DNA of 34,454 bases, from contig NZ_JBASBH010000010.1 of NCBI RefSeq assembly GCF_049651025.1, forward strand, positions 1 to 34,454, in the 5' to 3' direction. Positions within the stretch are counted from its first letter, which is position 1; each line of letters opens with the position of its first letter. The position numbers and the translations under genes were made by a program. Of this stretch, positions 23,609 through 30,424 are shown one piece after another. The notes beneath the pieces were generated by a model, which saw nothing but the letters and a program-made list of their open reading frames with translations, did not search any database and was not told where the DNA came from. Source of the DNA: Parvibaculum sp049651025. Lineage in GTDB: Bacteria > Pseudomonadota > Alphaproteobacteria > Parvibaculales > Parvibaculaceae.

Positions 23609-24880
23609 TCAGGCCTTGGCGCGCCAGATTTCAGCGCCACAGGCGCTCAGCTTTTCTTCCAGGCGGTCGAAACCGCGATCGAGATGATAGACGCGATTGA
23701 TCGTCGTTTCACCTTCCGCAGCCAGCGCCGCGATGACGAGGGCAGCGGAGGCGCGCAGATCGCTCGCCATGACGGGCGCCGCCGTCAGCCGTTCGACGCC
23801 ATGCACCAGCGCCTTGTCGCCGTGAAGCGAGATGTTCGCGCCGAAGCGGGCAAGCTCCTGCACATGCATGAAGCGGTTCTCGAAGATCGTCTCGGTGACT
23901 TCGGACTCGCCTTCCGCCGTCGTCATCAGCGCCATGAACTGGGCCTGAAGATCGGTCGGGAAGCCGGGAAAGACCTGCGTGACAATATCGGTGGCCTGCA
24001 GCCGCTCGCCATTGCGCGTGATGCGAACCTGCCCCTGATGGGCATCGACGCCGACGCCTGCCGCACGCAGCACGGAAAGCGCGGACTCGAAGGTTTCAGC
24101 CTCGACGCCATCAAGCGTGACATCGCCGCCTGCCATAGCCGCCGCAATCGCATAGGTGCCGGCTTCGATGCGGTCGGCGACGACGTGATGCGTCGCACCG
24201 TGAAGCCGCTCGACGCCTTCGATGCGCAGCGTCGATGTGCCGATGCCTTCGATCTTCGCGCCCATGGCGACGAGGCAGCGGGCCACATCGCTGATTTCAG
24301 GTTCGCGGGCGGCGTTTTCGAGCACGGTTTCGCCATCAGCAAGTGTCGCGGCCATGAGCAGCGTGTGGGTCGCGCCGACGGAGACGATGGGCGAGCGGAT
24401 GACCGCGCCCTTCAGCCCGTCCGGCGCCTTGGCCAGAACGTAGCCTTCGACCAGATCGATCTCGGCACCCATTTTCTGGAGGCCCTTCAGATAGAGATCG
24501 ACCGGGCGCGCGCCGATGGCGCAGCCGCCGGGCAGCGAAACCTTTGCGGTCCGGCAGCGCGCGAGCAGCGGGCCGAGAACCCAGAAGGTCGCGCGAATCT
24601 GCGAGACGATTTCATAGGGCGCGAGCGTCGAGACGATTTCCGGCGTGGTCAGCGCCAGCGTATCGCCGTGCGGACCTTCGCTGCGCTGAACATCCGTGCC
24701 GAGGACGCCAAGCAGCTTGCCCAATGTTCGCACATCGGTCAGACGGGGAATATTCGTCAGTTTCAGCGTTTCGTCGGTCAGAAGCGCCGCGATCATCAAC
24801 GGCAAGGCGGCATTTTTCGCGCCGCTGATCGGAATGATGCCGTTCAGCCGATGGCCGCCGCGAATGTGAATCTTGTCCAT
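23609..24880 (-). CDS. murA: UDP-N-acetylglucosamine 1-carboxyvinyltransferase
   Basis: A 423-residue enzyme for the first committed step of peptidoglycan synthesis: transfer of enolpyruvate from PEP to UDP-GlcNAc (EC 2.5.1.7). K22-N23 in ISGAKNAALP and the catalytic C120 in SLPGGCAIGARP are present, the cysteine being the target of fosfomycin in sensitive enzymes. It has the inside-out alpha/beta barrel length expected. The ATG at 24880 starts with MDKIHIRGG, the standard N terminus. It appears to lead the transcript running through DUF2948 and hisD. Confidence 0.98.
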   Translation of the reverse strand: MDKIHIRGGHRLNGIIPISGAKNAALPLMIAALLTDETLKLTNIPRLTDVRTLGKLLGVLGTDVQRSEGPHGDTLALTTPEIVSTLAPYEIVSQIRATFWVLGPLLARCRTAKVSLPGGCAIGARPVDLYLKGLQKMGAEIDLVEGYVLAKAPDGLKGAVIRSPIVSVGATHTLLMAATLADGETVLENAAREPEISDVARCLVAMGAKIEGIGTSTLRIEGVERLHGATHHVVADRIEAGTYAIAAAMAGGDVTLDGVEAETFESALSVLRAAGVGVDAHQGQVRITRNGERLQATDIVTQVFPGFPTDLQAQFMALMTTAEGESEVTETIFENRFMHVQELARFGANISLHGDKALVHGVERLTAAPVMASDLRASAALVIAALAAEGETTINRVYHLDRGFDRLEEKLSACGAEIWRAKA

Positions 24881-25020
24881 GGAAACGTCCGGTCGAGGCC
24901 CCGGAGAGCCGTTAAAGGCCCGCCGGGTGCGGGTTTCCCGGATTTATAAGGAACGAGAGGGCGAGAGTCACGGGGGATGCCCGATTCGCCCGCGCCTGCC
25001 CCTCTGGCGGGGCATGGCGA

Positions 25021-25224
25021 TTATTTGTCTTTGGGGCTCTTTTCAGAGCCGCTTCCGGCCTCGCCCTGCGCTTTGGCCTGAGCCTTGCGCTTGCGCAGAT
25101 TGGCACGCAATGCCTCAGCTTGCCGGGCCTCGCGGGCCTGGTTAGCGCGCGCGGGACCCTGTCCGGGCTGGCGGCGGCTGCTATTGTCGTCAGGCTTGTC
25201 TTTAATACGACCAGGACCGGCCAT
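25021..25224 (-). CDS. Small highly charged protein upstream of murA
   Basis: A 67-residue, very hydrophilic protein rich in Arg, Lys, Ala and Gln, with a helical core ARANQAREARQAEALRANLR followed by KRKAQAKAQG and a Ser/Lys tail. It has no hydrophobic core and is likely partly disordered; nucleic-acid binding would fit the charge but is a guess. Short proteins ending in LRxNLxRRKxQA are found before murA in other Alphaproteobacteria as I recall. The ATG at 25224 has only a weak ribosome site. The 140-base gap to murA could hold the murA promoter. Confidence 0.6.
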   Translation of the reverse strand: MAGPGRIKDKPDDNSSRRQPGQGPARANQAREARQAEALRANLRKRKAQAKAQGEAGSGSEKSPKDK

Positions 25225-25395
25225 GGCTTCACCAAGAGCTTAAGGTTACGAACTTCCCCGCATATGTACCACGGGGGGCCGGTCGTCAACAAAGGTCGTC
25301 GGAAGAGGCATGGCCCGCCTATTCCCGGTTGCACCAGAAGCGGCCCTGTGGCAACTTCCGCCCGCTTTCGTCGCCCTCAGGCCGGAAGCGCGGAG

Positions 25396-25470
25396 GCCCA
25401 TGTAGCTCAGTGGTAGAGCACACCATTGGTAATGGTGAGGTCGAGTGTTCAATCCACTCCGTGGGCACCA
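25396..25470 (+). tRNA. tRNA-Thr (anticodon GGT)
   Basis: A 75-base cloverleaf. The acceptor stem GCCCATG/CGTGGGC has one T-G pair, with A73 and encoded CCA. The D arm is TAGCTCAGTGGTAGAGC, the anticodon arm CACCA-TTGGTAA-TGGTG with GGT, and the T loop TTCAATC. The composition drops to clearly more AT-rich DNA within a few hundred bases 3' of it, a common site for phage or island integration. Confidence 0.97.
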
Positions 25471-25807
25471 CAACTTTCCCAGTTTTGCTGGCGTTTTTAG
25501 CCACCTGCCTAAATGCCGCACAAAGGCATATGGGTCAGACGTGTCCTCTCAAGGCCAGAACAGGACGTGAATCTGGGGGAAAATTGGGGGAAGATTTTTG
25601 CGATCTGTTCGCATAGCATTTTCCAATGCTCGACTACGGCTATTCGGTGGCCATCCAATGCGGCTGCGATCGTAGAGTCGTTGAAATGCCGTCCGCACGT
25701 CCTCAAGCGGATAATCCCTCGCCTCAAGGTCGGGAGAGGCGGCGGCGCGTCCATCATGCACGCTGGCGGCTGCCAATGGCTGGCAGGAGTTTGCTTTCCA
25801 AGAATAA
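25471..25807. other. Gene-free stretch between tRNA-Thr and the membrane-protein gene
   Basis: These 337 bases hold several open frames on both strands, but none has a clear ribosome site or recognisable protein pattern. I see no integrase fragment. The composition changes gradually from host-like to AT-richer. It probably contains the left end of the inserted element suggested for 25471-28795, with genes here lost or decayed. Confidence 0.5.
25479..25498 (+). terminator. Possible terminator of tRNA-Thr
   Basis: CCAG, a TTTTG loop and CTGG, then CG and TTTTT, starting 9 bases after the tRNA-Thr CCA end. The stem is only four pairs, so it is weak, but the position and T-run fit a tRNA terminator. 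Confidence 0.4.
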
Positions 25808-27988
25808 TTATCGAATTTCTCGACTACCGCTGAGCACTTCGCTTATCGGGACAAACTCTGTCGCGCTTCGCAAGGTGTCGAGGCGGTAACCATTGCCGGT
25901 CTTGACAGCGCAAACAGCATCAAGAGTAAATTGGTAGCCAATGACTTTGTTAAAATCCGTATGAAGATATTCACCTAAACCCGCGCCTGCAAAAAGATGA
26001 TGCGGATAGGTATAAGACCACCAAAAGTTAGTGCCCTTCGCCGCATCCATTTGGACAGCAGCGAGCAACCTGAAAACAGCTGGGTTGATTGGGGGCAAGT
26101 CAGTGGATGATGAGTGCGGCAAAAGGCATCGATCGGCAATTTTTCGATCCCCAGGGAATTGGGCAGTCCCGAAGCCAGTCGTCGGGAAAAAAAATTTCCG
26201 AACTTCCCCTGCCTCAAAGGCCGTAGCCATCGTTAGAGAGTATGAGTAAAAGCGGAAGGCCTCGGGCGGCACGGGAATACGCTCACCATTGTCCGTGATC
26301 GCTTGGATTGTCAGGTGATTGACTGCGGGTGTGTCGTACCATCCGGCCATGAATATCGAAAAACCTGCCGGGGCATCAATCACGAGAACAGTCATCAACA
26401 AACGTAAGGCAACCGACGGACTGGTCTTTATACTCGCAATGGCAACAGCGAGTGTCACATTCAGGATGATCCATATCCAGAATACGATACCCGTCAGCAC
26501 CGCAACACCCACGTGCCACAAATCAAGCAGCAAAATGAATGGCGCCAATAAAGGCTTAAACCAAAGCACCACAATAGATGATAGCTGCAGCCCAAATGTC
26601 AGAGCGTTAGACACAAGGTCAAAGTTCATCCACTGGCCAAAAATCCATTGATTAACTGCCGGCCAATGCGCAAGTGGAAGAACACCAAGGACATCTCCGC
26701 TTGAGAGCAGGTAATAGGTCGGGTTTGTTAAAATCCAATCTCCCGAACCGCTACCTAAATTCCACTTCCGCAAGGATGAGTGAAAATAGTTGGAGAATTG
26801 GAGCGCGACGGCCAGCAACACGATATTGTTGAAAACGACCGATTTTATGCCGCTTCCAAATTTGCCTTCGGCTCCATATCGAGTCCGAATAGAATGATGC
26901 GCTGACGTCACGAGATAGTAGAAAAGCGCAAGTAGAAGCAACATCATGAGGGTTCCGGCCAGCGTCTTTTCTTCGCCATGGCCGAGCACGAATCCATAGT
27001 GCCGCTCTATTTCCTCTCGATACCAGAACCCGACGCATGCGGTATAAAAACCGAAAGTCGGTCGTCGCCATGCGAAAGCAGCAAAGACAAGACCGGCGAT
27101 CGGACCGACCATAAGATGGTGGAAAGCAACGGGCTGGGAGACCGTCACTTCAAAATCTATGGGGAAGCTTCGAAGAAATGCAAAACCGGCCAGAACAATT
27201 GTGAAAGTACGACAAACCCATAAAAAGGGGCGTGGCAGTTTTTCTGCCGTAAGTCTCCAACCACCCAAAGCCAACAGCATCACCGTCGCAATCCGCCAAA
27301 AATCATTTGGCGAACCCGTGCTGATGGTCAGCGCATCTATAGGGTTGAGCGCTAGAATTAAAACTAAACCCAAAGCAAGAATGGGCACACCATCGGCAAC
27401 TGCGTGGCTGAAAAAGGCATGAATCTTGATAGTAGTGCGAAGTAACCACGGCGGAAGGTCAACCCGACGTTGACGCGTCCACGCCTTGATGGTTCCCAAC
27501 GGTAAAATGATCGCGACGATTAGGAACCAAAAACTGGGCGCGGGCTTTACCTGAAAAGAATATGAGCGCCCATTTGTGCGAGGATCAGAGCGATCCGATG
27601 ACGAAAAAATAAGAGCCTGACCCCAATGAGAAAATCTACCACGGCCATCCATTGAAATATCGACGTGTAGCGAGTGCGCAGGACCAAGGTTTTTCCCGTC
27701 CTCGAATAGCTGGAGATTCGATGCCGCTCCTTTCGATACCGTATCGGTTACAAAGACCACGAACGGCCCGAGGTAGGAATGAGGAACGGGCGCCGAGAAT
27801 GCGTCGCCGCCAACATGACCTATCTCCTGGCTCTTAACCGAACCACGATAGATCGGAGAAAATATTGAAAAATAAGCAACCATCAGCAGTGGCAAACAGC
27901 TTAACAAAATGGTGCTGATGATAAGCAGATTAATTCTGCCCGCAGCACCATGCACGTTCGCTAATCGGTCAAATAATGAATATCTCAT
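25808..27988 (-). CDS. Polytopic membrane protein, HTTM-like
   Basis: A 726-residue protein. One helix (about 19-42) precedes a beta-rich extracytoplasmic domain (about 70-148) with QLFEDGKNLGPAHSLHVD and RFSHWGQALIFSSSDRSDPRT, a segment type seen in surface-polysaccharide and glycan-related proteins. Then come about ten to twelve hydrophobic segments (150-540), including SNYFHSSLRKWNLG and FILLLDLWHVGVAVLTGIVFWIW, which recall the HTTM / gamma-carboxylase-like fold, and a soluble C-terminal 180 residues with WWSYTYPHHLFAG. HTTM proteins are often paired or fused with DCC domains; the DCC gene here ends 4 bases upstream, supporting the call. The composition is AT-richer than the flanks. Function unknown; membrane lipid or surface modification is a guess. 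Confidence 0.75.
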   Translation of the reverse strand: MRYSLFDRLANVHGAAGRINLLIISTILLSCLPLLMVAYFSIFSPIYRGSVKSQEIGHVGGDAFSAPVPHSYLGPFVVFVTDTVSKGAASNLQLFEDGKNLGPAHSLHVDISMDGRGRFSHWGQALIFSSSDRSDPRTNGRSYSFQVKPAPSFWFLIVAIILPLGTIKAWTRQRRVDLPPWLLRTTIKIHAFFSHAVADGVPILALGLVLILALNPIDALTISTGSPNDFWRIATVMLLALGGWRLTAEKLPRPFLWVCRTFTIVLAGFAFLRSFPIDFEVTVSQPVAFHHLMVGPIAGLVFAAFAWRRPTFGFYTACVGFWYREEIERHYGFVLGHGEEKTLAGTLMMLLLLALFYYLVTSAHHSIRTRYGAEGKFGSGIKSVVFNNIVLLAVALQFSNYFHSSLRKWNLGSGSGDWILTNPTYYLLSSGDVLGVLPLAHWPAVNQWIFGQWMNFDLVSNALTFGLQLSSIVVLWFKPLLAPFILLLDLWHVGVAVLTGIVFWIWIILNVTLAVAIASIKTSPSVALRLLMTVLVIDAPAGFSIFMAGWYDTPAVNHLTIQAITDNGERIPVPPEAFRFYSYSLTMATAFEAGEVRKFFFPTTGFGTAQFPGDRKIADRCLLPHSSSTDLPPINPAVFRLLAAVQMDAAKGTNFWWSYTYPHHLFAGAGLGEYLHTDFNKVIGYQFTLDAVCAVKTGNGYRLDTLRSATEFVPISEVLSGSREIR

Positions 27989-27992
27989 TGGC

Positions 27993-28385
27993 CTATGGAA
28001 TGACTCGCCTACCTAGGACCAACAAAACCACCCTTCGGCCAAAGACCAGCACAGGGTAAAGGAATCTAGAAACAGCTGGCTGTCTAAAAATAAAGCCATT
28101 CATTCTGTTAAACGTCGACGAACGAGAAGACAAGAACGCCAGTACGGACATCGCCGCGTGACCACTATAGGTGGCATCATCAATTTCGACGATCATACTG
28201 TCATTGATTTCCATACCTCGGCGCCGAAAATCTGAGACCAAAGCGGGCTCCATTCGAGCGTCAACGATATCTACATTGTCTGTAATGCTATCACGAATGC
28301 GCCATAGGCGCATGAAACCCGCACAGAACGGGCATTGCCCGTCATAGATCACGCGAATTCGGCCTATCGGCTTATTCTTCGACAT
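27993..28385 (-). CDS. DCC family (DUF393) thiol-disulfide oxidoreductase-like protein
   Basis: A 130-residue protein of the DCC/DUF393 family, named for the conserved D15-G-x-C18-P-F-C21 motif (VIYDGQCPFCAGF). The CxxC pair sits at the N-terminal end of a predicted thioredoxin-like fold, followed by a conserved D in VDARMEP and the GHAAM segment usual before the second half. The C-terminal end is hydrophobic (VLVFGRRVVLLVLGRR). It is 4 bases from the start of the HTTM-like gene, so the two are surely cotranscribed. Linked DCC/HTTM genes suggest that the pair acts together on thiols or membrane partners; no substrate is known. Confidence 0.85.
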   Translation of the reverse strand: MSKNKPIGRIRVIYDGQCPFCAGFMRLWRIRDSITDNVDIVDARMEPALVSDFRRRGMEINDSMIVEIDDATYSGHAAMSVLAFLSSRSSTFNRMNGFIFRQPAVSRFLYPVLVFGRRVVLLVLGRRVIP

Positions 28386-28410
28386 TGCGCAAAGCTATCG
28401 CAATCGTTCA

Positions 28411-28795
28411 TCAGGTTAAAGAGCTTATGAGCCAAAAGTCGTGACCCAAGGGGCCTAGGGGGTCGATATACGGTTGCGACACAGCCCGCGCGTAGGCTTG
28501 GCAGGCGTTGATCGTCGCCTGGTCTTGATTTATTTCGGCTCTGAGATCGTAATAAGCCGATCGAGCGCTTGCAGCGAGTTCGACGGTGTTGTCATCGCTG
28601 CCGCTGGTGGTGCCGGGATGACCGGGCAGGCTGGCGGCGGCAACTGCGATGCGCAGCTTGCGAGCACCGCTGTCAACGTCAGCACGCAATTTATCTTCAA
28701 CCAATTTAGCATCCTGAATTTCCTTTTGAACCAACTCGCCGCTTCGGCGTTGTGTATGCAGGATCGCGCATAGCCGGTCCGCCAACAAACCGGAG
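28411..28795 (-). pseudogene. Phage Rz-like inner-membrane spanin, 5'-truncated remnant
   Basis: In-frame on the minus strand this reads as the periplasmic part of an Rz-type i-spanin: a charged helix (SGELVQKEIQDAKLVEDKLRA), LRIAVAAAS, a Gly/Ser/Thr turn, then SARSAYYDLRAEINQDQATINACQAY, where the YxxLRxxI...CQxY pattern is the hallmark of Rz C termini. The N-terminal membrane anchor is missing: upstream of about 28795 the frame runs into the antisense of the PRC-barrel start and has no ribosome site. The open frame therefore continues to 28902 by chance. Loss of the anchor would abolish spanin function. An intact Rz1-like gene is embedded in another frame. Confidence 0.65.
28530..28712 (-). 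CDS. Rz1-like outer-membrane spanin lipoprotein, embedded in the Rz-like frame
   Basis: A 60-residue reading frame lying wholly inside the Rz-like frame, shifted +1 from it. It begins with a lipoprotein signal peptide (K6, hydrophobic core, lipobox L-A-S-C20), followed by a short Pro-rich mature part (QLPPPACPVIPAPPAA) and a polar end. Length, lipobox position, Pro-rich mature region, nesting and frame all match phage lambda Rz1, which is also 60 residues. AAGGA precedes the ATG at 28712 by 8 bases. Rz1 and Rz together fuse inner and outer membranes at the end of phage lysis. With the Rz anchor lost, this copy is probably a relic. Confidence 0.7.
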   Translation of the reverse strand: MLNWLKINCVLTLTAVLASCASQLPPPACPVIPAPPAAAMTTPSNSLQALDRLITISEPK

Positions 28796-28804
28796 TTGCA
28801 TTCC

Positions 28805-29197
28805 ATGAAGTCAGTAATTTCTGGCGCGCTTGTCGCTGCCATGATGAGTACGGTCGCGATCAGTTCGGGCGCCTTTGCAGCAGATATCAAGGCCCAGCCC
28901 ATCGTGCCCCTGACCTTCGATATGTCCCAGCTTCAACAGGCCTATCGCGCGTCGAAGATCATCGGCGTCACCGTGGTCAATGAAGCGGATGAAACGGTCG
29001 GCTCGATCGACGATCTTCTGATCAATCGCAATGACAATGTGCCCTATGCGGTTCTGTCGGTCGGCGGCTTTCTGGGCGTCGGCAATAAATTCGTAGCCGT
29101 TCCCTACAAATCGCTCCACATCGTCAAGGACAAGATCGTCTTGCCGGGCGGTTCGAAGGACGCGCTGAAGCAGCTTCCCGAGTTCAAGTATCAGTAA
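28805..29197 (+). CDS. Secreted PRC-barrel domain protein
   Basis: A 130-residue protein from the ATG at 28805, which has GGAG 9 bases upstream; an in-frame TTG at 28796 touches that site and is less likely. Residues 1-25 are a signal peptide (MKSVISGALVAAMMS...) cleaved after AFA. The mature part carries one PRC-barrel: IIGVTVVNEADETVGSIDDLLI, then AVLSVGGFLGVGNKFVAVPY and a C-terminal LPGGSKDALKQLPEF. Periplasmic PRC-barrel proteins of this form are frequent in Rhizobiales-type genomes and are often stress-linked, but no enzymatic role is known. It stands directly beside the presumed end of the prophage remnant. Confidence 0.85.
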   Translation: MKSVISGALVAAMMSTVAISSGAFAADIKAQPIVPLTFDMSQLQQAYRASKIIGVTVVNEADETVGSIDDLLINRNDNVPYAVLSVGGFLGVGNKFVAVPYKSLHIVKDKIVLPGGSKDALKQLPEFKYQ

Positions 29198-29378
29198 GCG
29201 CGAACAATAAGCGTTCCTGCCCCGCAACGCTGATGGCTCGGCAGTTCATGCCCCATCGCGTCCGGATGAATTTCTGGGTCGGCTGGATTTCTGAGACCCT
29301 GCAATCATTAAAGAAAATATCCGCCTAGAGACGAATTAGCACCGACATCTATTCATTCGACAATTTCAGAGGGTTTCC

Positions 29379-29693
29379 ATGGCTTACAATCAGAATGACG
29401 CAGGCAGCAACAACACGCTCTATTTCATCGTCGGCGGCATTGTTATCGCTGCAGTGATTTTGGGCGGCATGTTCTTCACGGGCCGTCTCGGCAATCCGGC
29501 CACGCCGCAAAACGTGACGATTGACGCACCGGCTGGTGCGCGTGGCCCCGCCGGGCCGCAAGGCACTTCGGGCAATACTGGCGAGACCGGCAGCACCGGC
29601 GACACGGGAGCGACAGGCGCGACCGGGGCAACCGGCGATCAGGGCGACACCGGCGCGTCGGGCGGCGACACCACGGTTATCGTGAAGCCTTAA
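29379..29693 (+). CDS. Inner-membrane-anchored collagen-like peptide
   Basis: A 104-residue protein. A short N-terminal polar stretch and one membrane helix (about 14-33, LYFIVGGIVIAAVILGGMFF) are followed by a linker ending TIDAPA and then 15 consecutive Gly-X-Y triplets, Thr-rich at the Y position (GET, GST, GDT, GAT), and a short DTTVIVKP tail. The Gly-X-Y run should form a collagen-like triple helix, so the protein is probably a trimer whose rod points into the periplasm. GAGGG stands 5 bases before the ATG at 29379. No partner or function can be inferred. A strong hairpin follows the stop codon. Confidence 0.8.
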   Translation: MAYNQNDAGSNNTLYFIVGGIVIAAVILGGMFFTGRLGNPATPQNVTIDAPAGARGPAGPQGTSGNTGETGSTGDTGATGATGATGDQGDTGASGGDTTVIVKP

Positions 29694-29710
29694 TATTCAC
29701 GGATGAACGA

Positions 29711-29754
29711 CGGCAGGCGGAGCGGAGAGCACAAAGCCCCCGCCCCGCCTGCCG
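29711..29754 (+). terminator. Hairpin after the collagen-like gene
   Basis: Fifteen-base arms (29711-29725 and 29740-29754), CGGCAGGCGG and CCGCCTGCCG at the outer end with one internal mismatch, enclose a 14-base loop 18 bases after the stop. GTTTC follows. The stem is strong and the position suits a terminator, although the T-run is short. Confidence 0.6.
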
Positions 29755-29857
29755 GTTTCAATCGCGGCGCGTGCAATGCATGCAGGCCCACGCGATGCGA
29801 AACCTCGCCACCGGCAGCGGCATTCCATCAACTGTCGGTGCGCTCAATATGATCTCC

Positions 29858-29902
29858 CCCCTTCGCGCATTGACCGTGGAGTGTCGGCGGAGCGCGAAGG
29901 GG
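29858..29902 (-). terminator. Hairpin downstream of the Tyr/Pro-rich secreted protein gene
   Basis: Perfect 11-base arms CCCCTTCGCGC and GCGCGAAGGGG enclose a 23-base loop, starting 13 bases beyond the minus-strand stop at 29916. It likely ends that transcript. No T-tract follows. Confidence 0.5.
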
Positions 29903-29915
29903 ATTCAAGGCAGAG

Positions 29916-30236
29916 CTAGCGAATCGGAATCACCACGTTGAGCGACGGCACCCCGTAATAAACAGGCGGAGGCGGCGGCGCGTAGTAAACCGGCGGAGGT
30001 GCGTAATAGACAGGCGGCGGGGGATAGTAGCCCGGCGCCCAATAGCCGCGCACCGGCGCATAGCGATGATAATGGCGATGCTCCCAGCGCTCATAACGGC
30101 CGTGATGGCCACGATCCCAGCGGTCGGCAAAAGCGGGCGTCACGAGGGCGCCCGAGAGCAAAGCCGAAACCGCAAGAGCGCCCAGCAGCGCCTTTTTTCC
30201 GATATTTTTCACGGATCGATCGGAGCTGTTTTTCAT
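29916..30236 (-). CDS. Secreted Tyr/Pro-rich repeat protein
   Basis: A 106-residue protein with a 37-residue signal peptide (GKKALLGALAVSALLSGAL, cleaved after AFA). The mature part is unusual: a His/Arg/Trp-rich stretch (RWDRGHHGRYERWEHRHYHRY), then a Tyr/Pro-rich region in which PPPVYYA occurs twice and PPPVYYG once, and a hydrophobic end NVVIPIR. Similar short secreted proteins with HH/RW and PPPxYY stretches occur widely in Alphaproteobacteria without known function. Metal binding through the histidines or wall association are possibilities only. GAGGAGG lies 9 bases before the ATG at 30236. Confidence 0.75.
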   Translation of the reverse strand: MKNSSDRSVKNIGKKALLGALAVSALLSGALVTPAFADRWDRGHHGRYERWEHRHYHRYAPVRGYWAPGYYPPPPVYYAPPPVYYAPPPPPVYYGVPSLNVVIPIR

Positions 30237-30424
30237 TTTTTGAATCCTCCTCTATCCGTACCCCTTCAAGAGCGACGGCCTGGTTCGACGGTCAGCCGTC
30301 AATTCGTACCAGCCGAGATGTAGGTTCGCTTCCTGGCGAAAAAGCGGCATAATTTGGCGCAATCTCGGGCAACCCCACACAACTGCTCAACGCGACGCGG
30401 TTCGTATGAGCCGGAATAAACATA

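Larger units (their letters stand above)
25471..28795. mobile_element. Probable degenerate prophage or island 3' of tRNA-Thr
   Basis: The segment begins at the 3' end of tRNA-Thr, is visibly AT-richer than its flanks and carries genes foreign to the neighbouring housekeeping set: a polytopic membrane protein, a DCC-family protein and an overlapping phage spanin pair at the far end. The spanin remnant stops being protein-like just before the ribosome site of the PRC-barrel gene (28792-28795), which would be the right junction. No integrase and no second copy of the tRNA 3' end were found, so boundaries are approximate. Confidence 0.5.

Noticed and set aside
23414..24949. Plus-strand frame of 511 codons opposite murA
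   Set aside because: Antisense shadow of murA with Arg/His/Asp-rich random-looking sequence.
25329..25616. Plus-strand frame of 95 codons across tRNA-Thr
   Set aside because: Its middle part (SSVVEHTIGNGEVECSIHS) is the translated tRNA; no ribosome site and no family pattern.
25513..25833. Open frames of 60-106 codons on both strands in 25513-25833, considered as integrase remnants
   Set aside because: None shows the integrase R-H-R-Y residues or any recognisable motif; composition alone is not enough.
25396..28800. Search by eye for a direct repeat of the tRNA-Thr 3' end as attR
   Set aside because: No second copy of the last 12-20 bases of the tRNA was seen up to 28800; reported as absent rather than claimed.
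28796..28902. Extension of the Rz-like frame upstream to 28902
   Set aside because: This part is the antisense of the PRC-barrel signal peptide (LIATVLIMAATSAPEITDF) and has no ribosome site.
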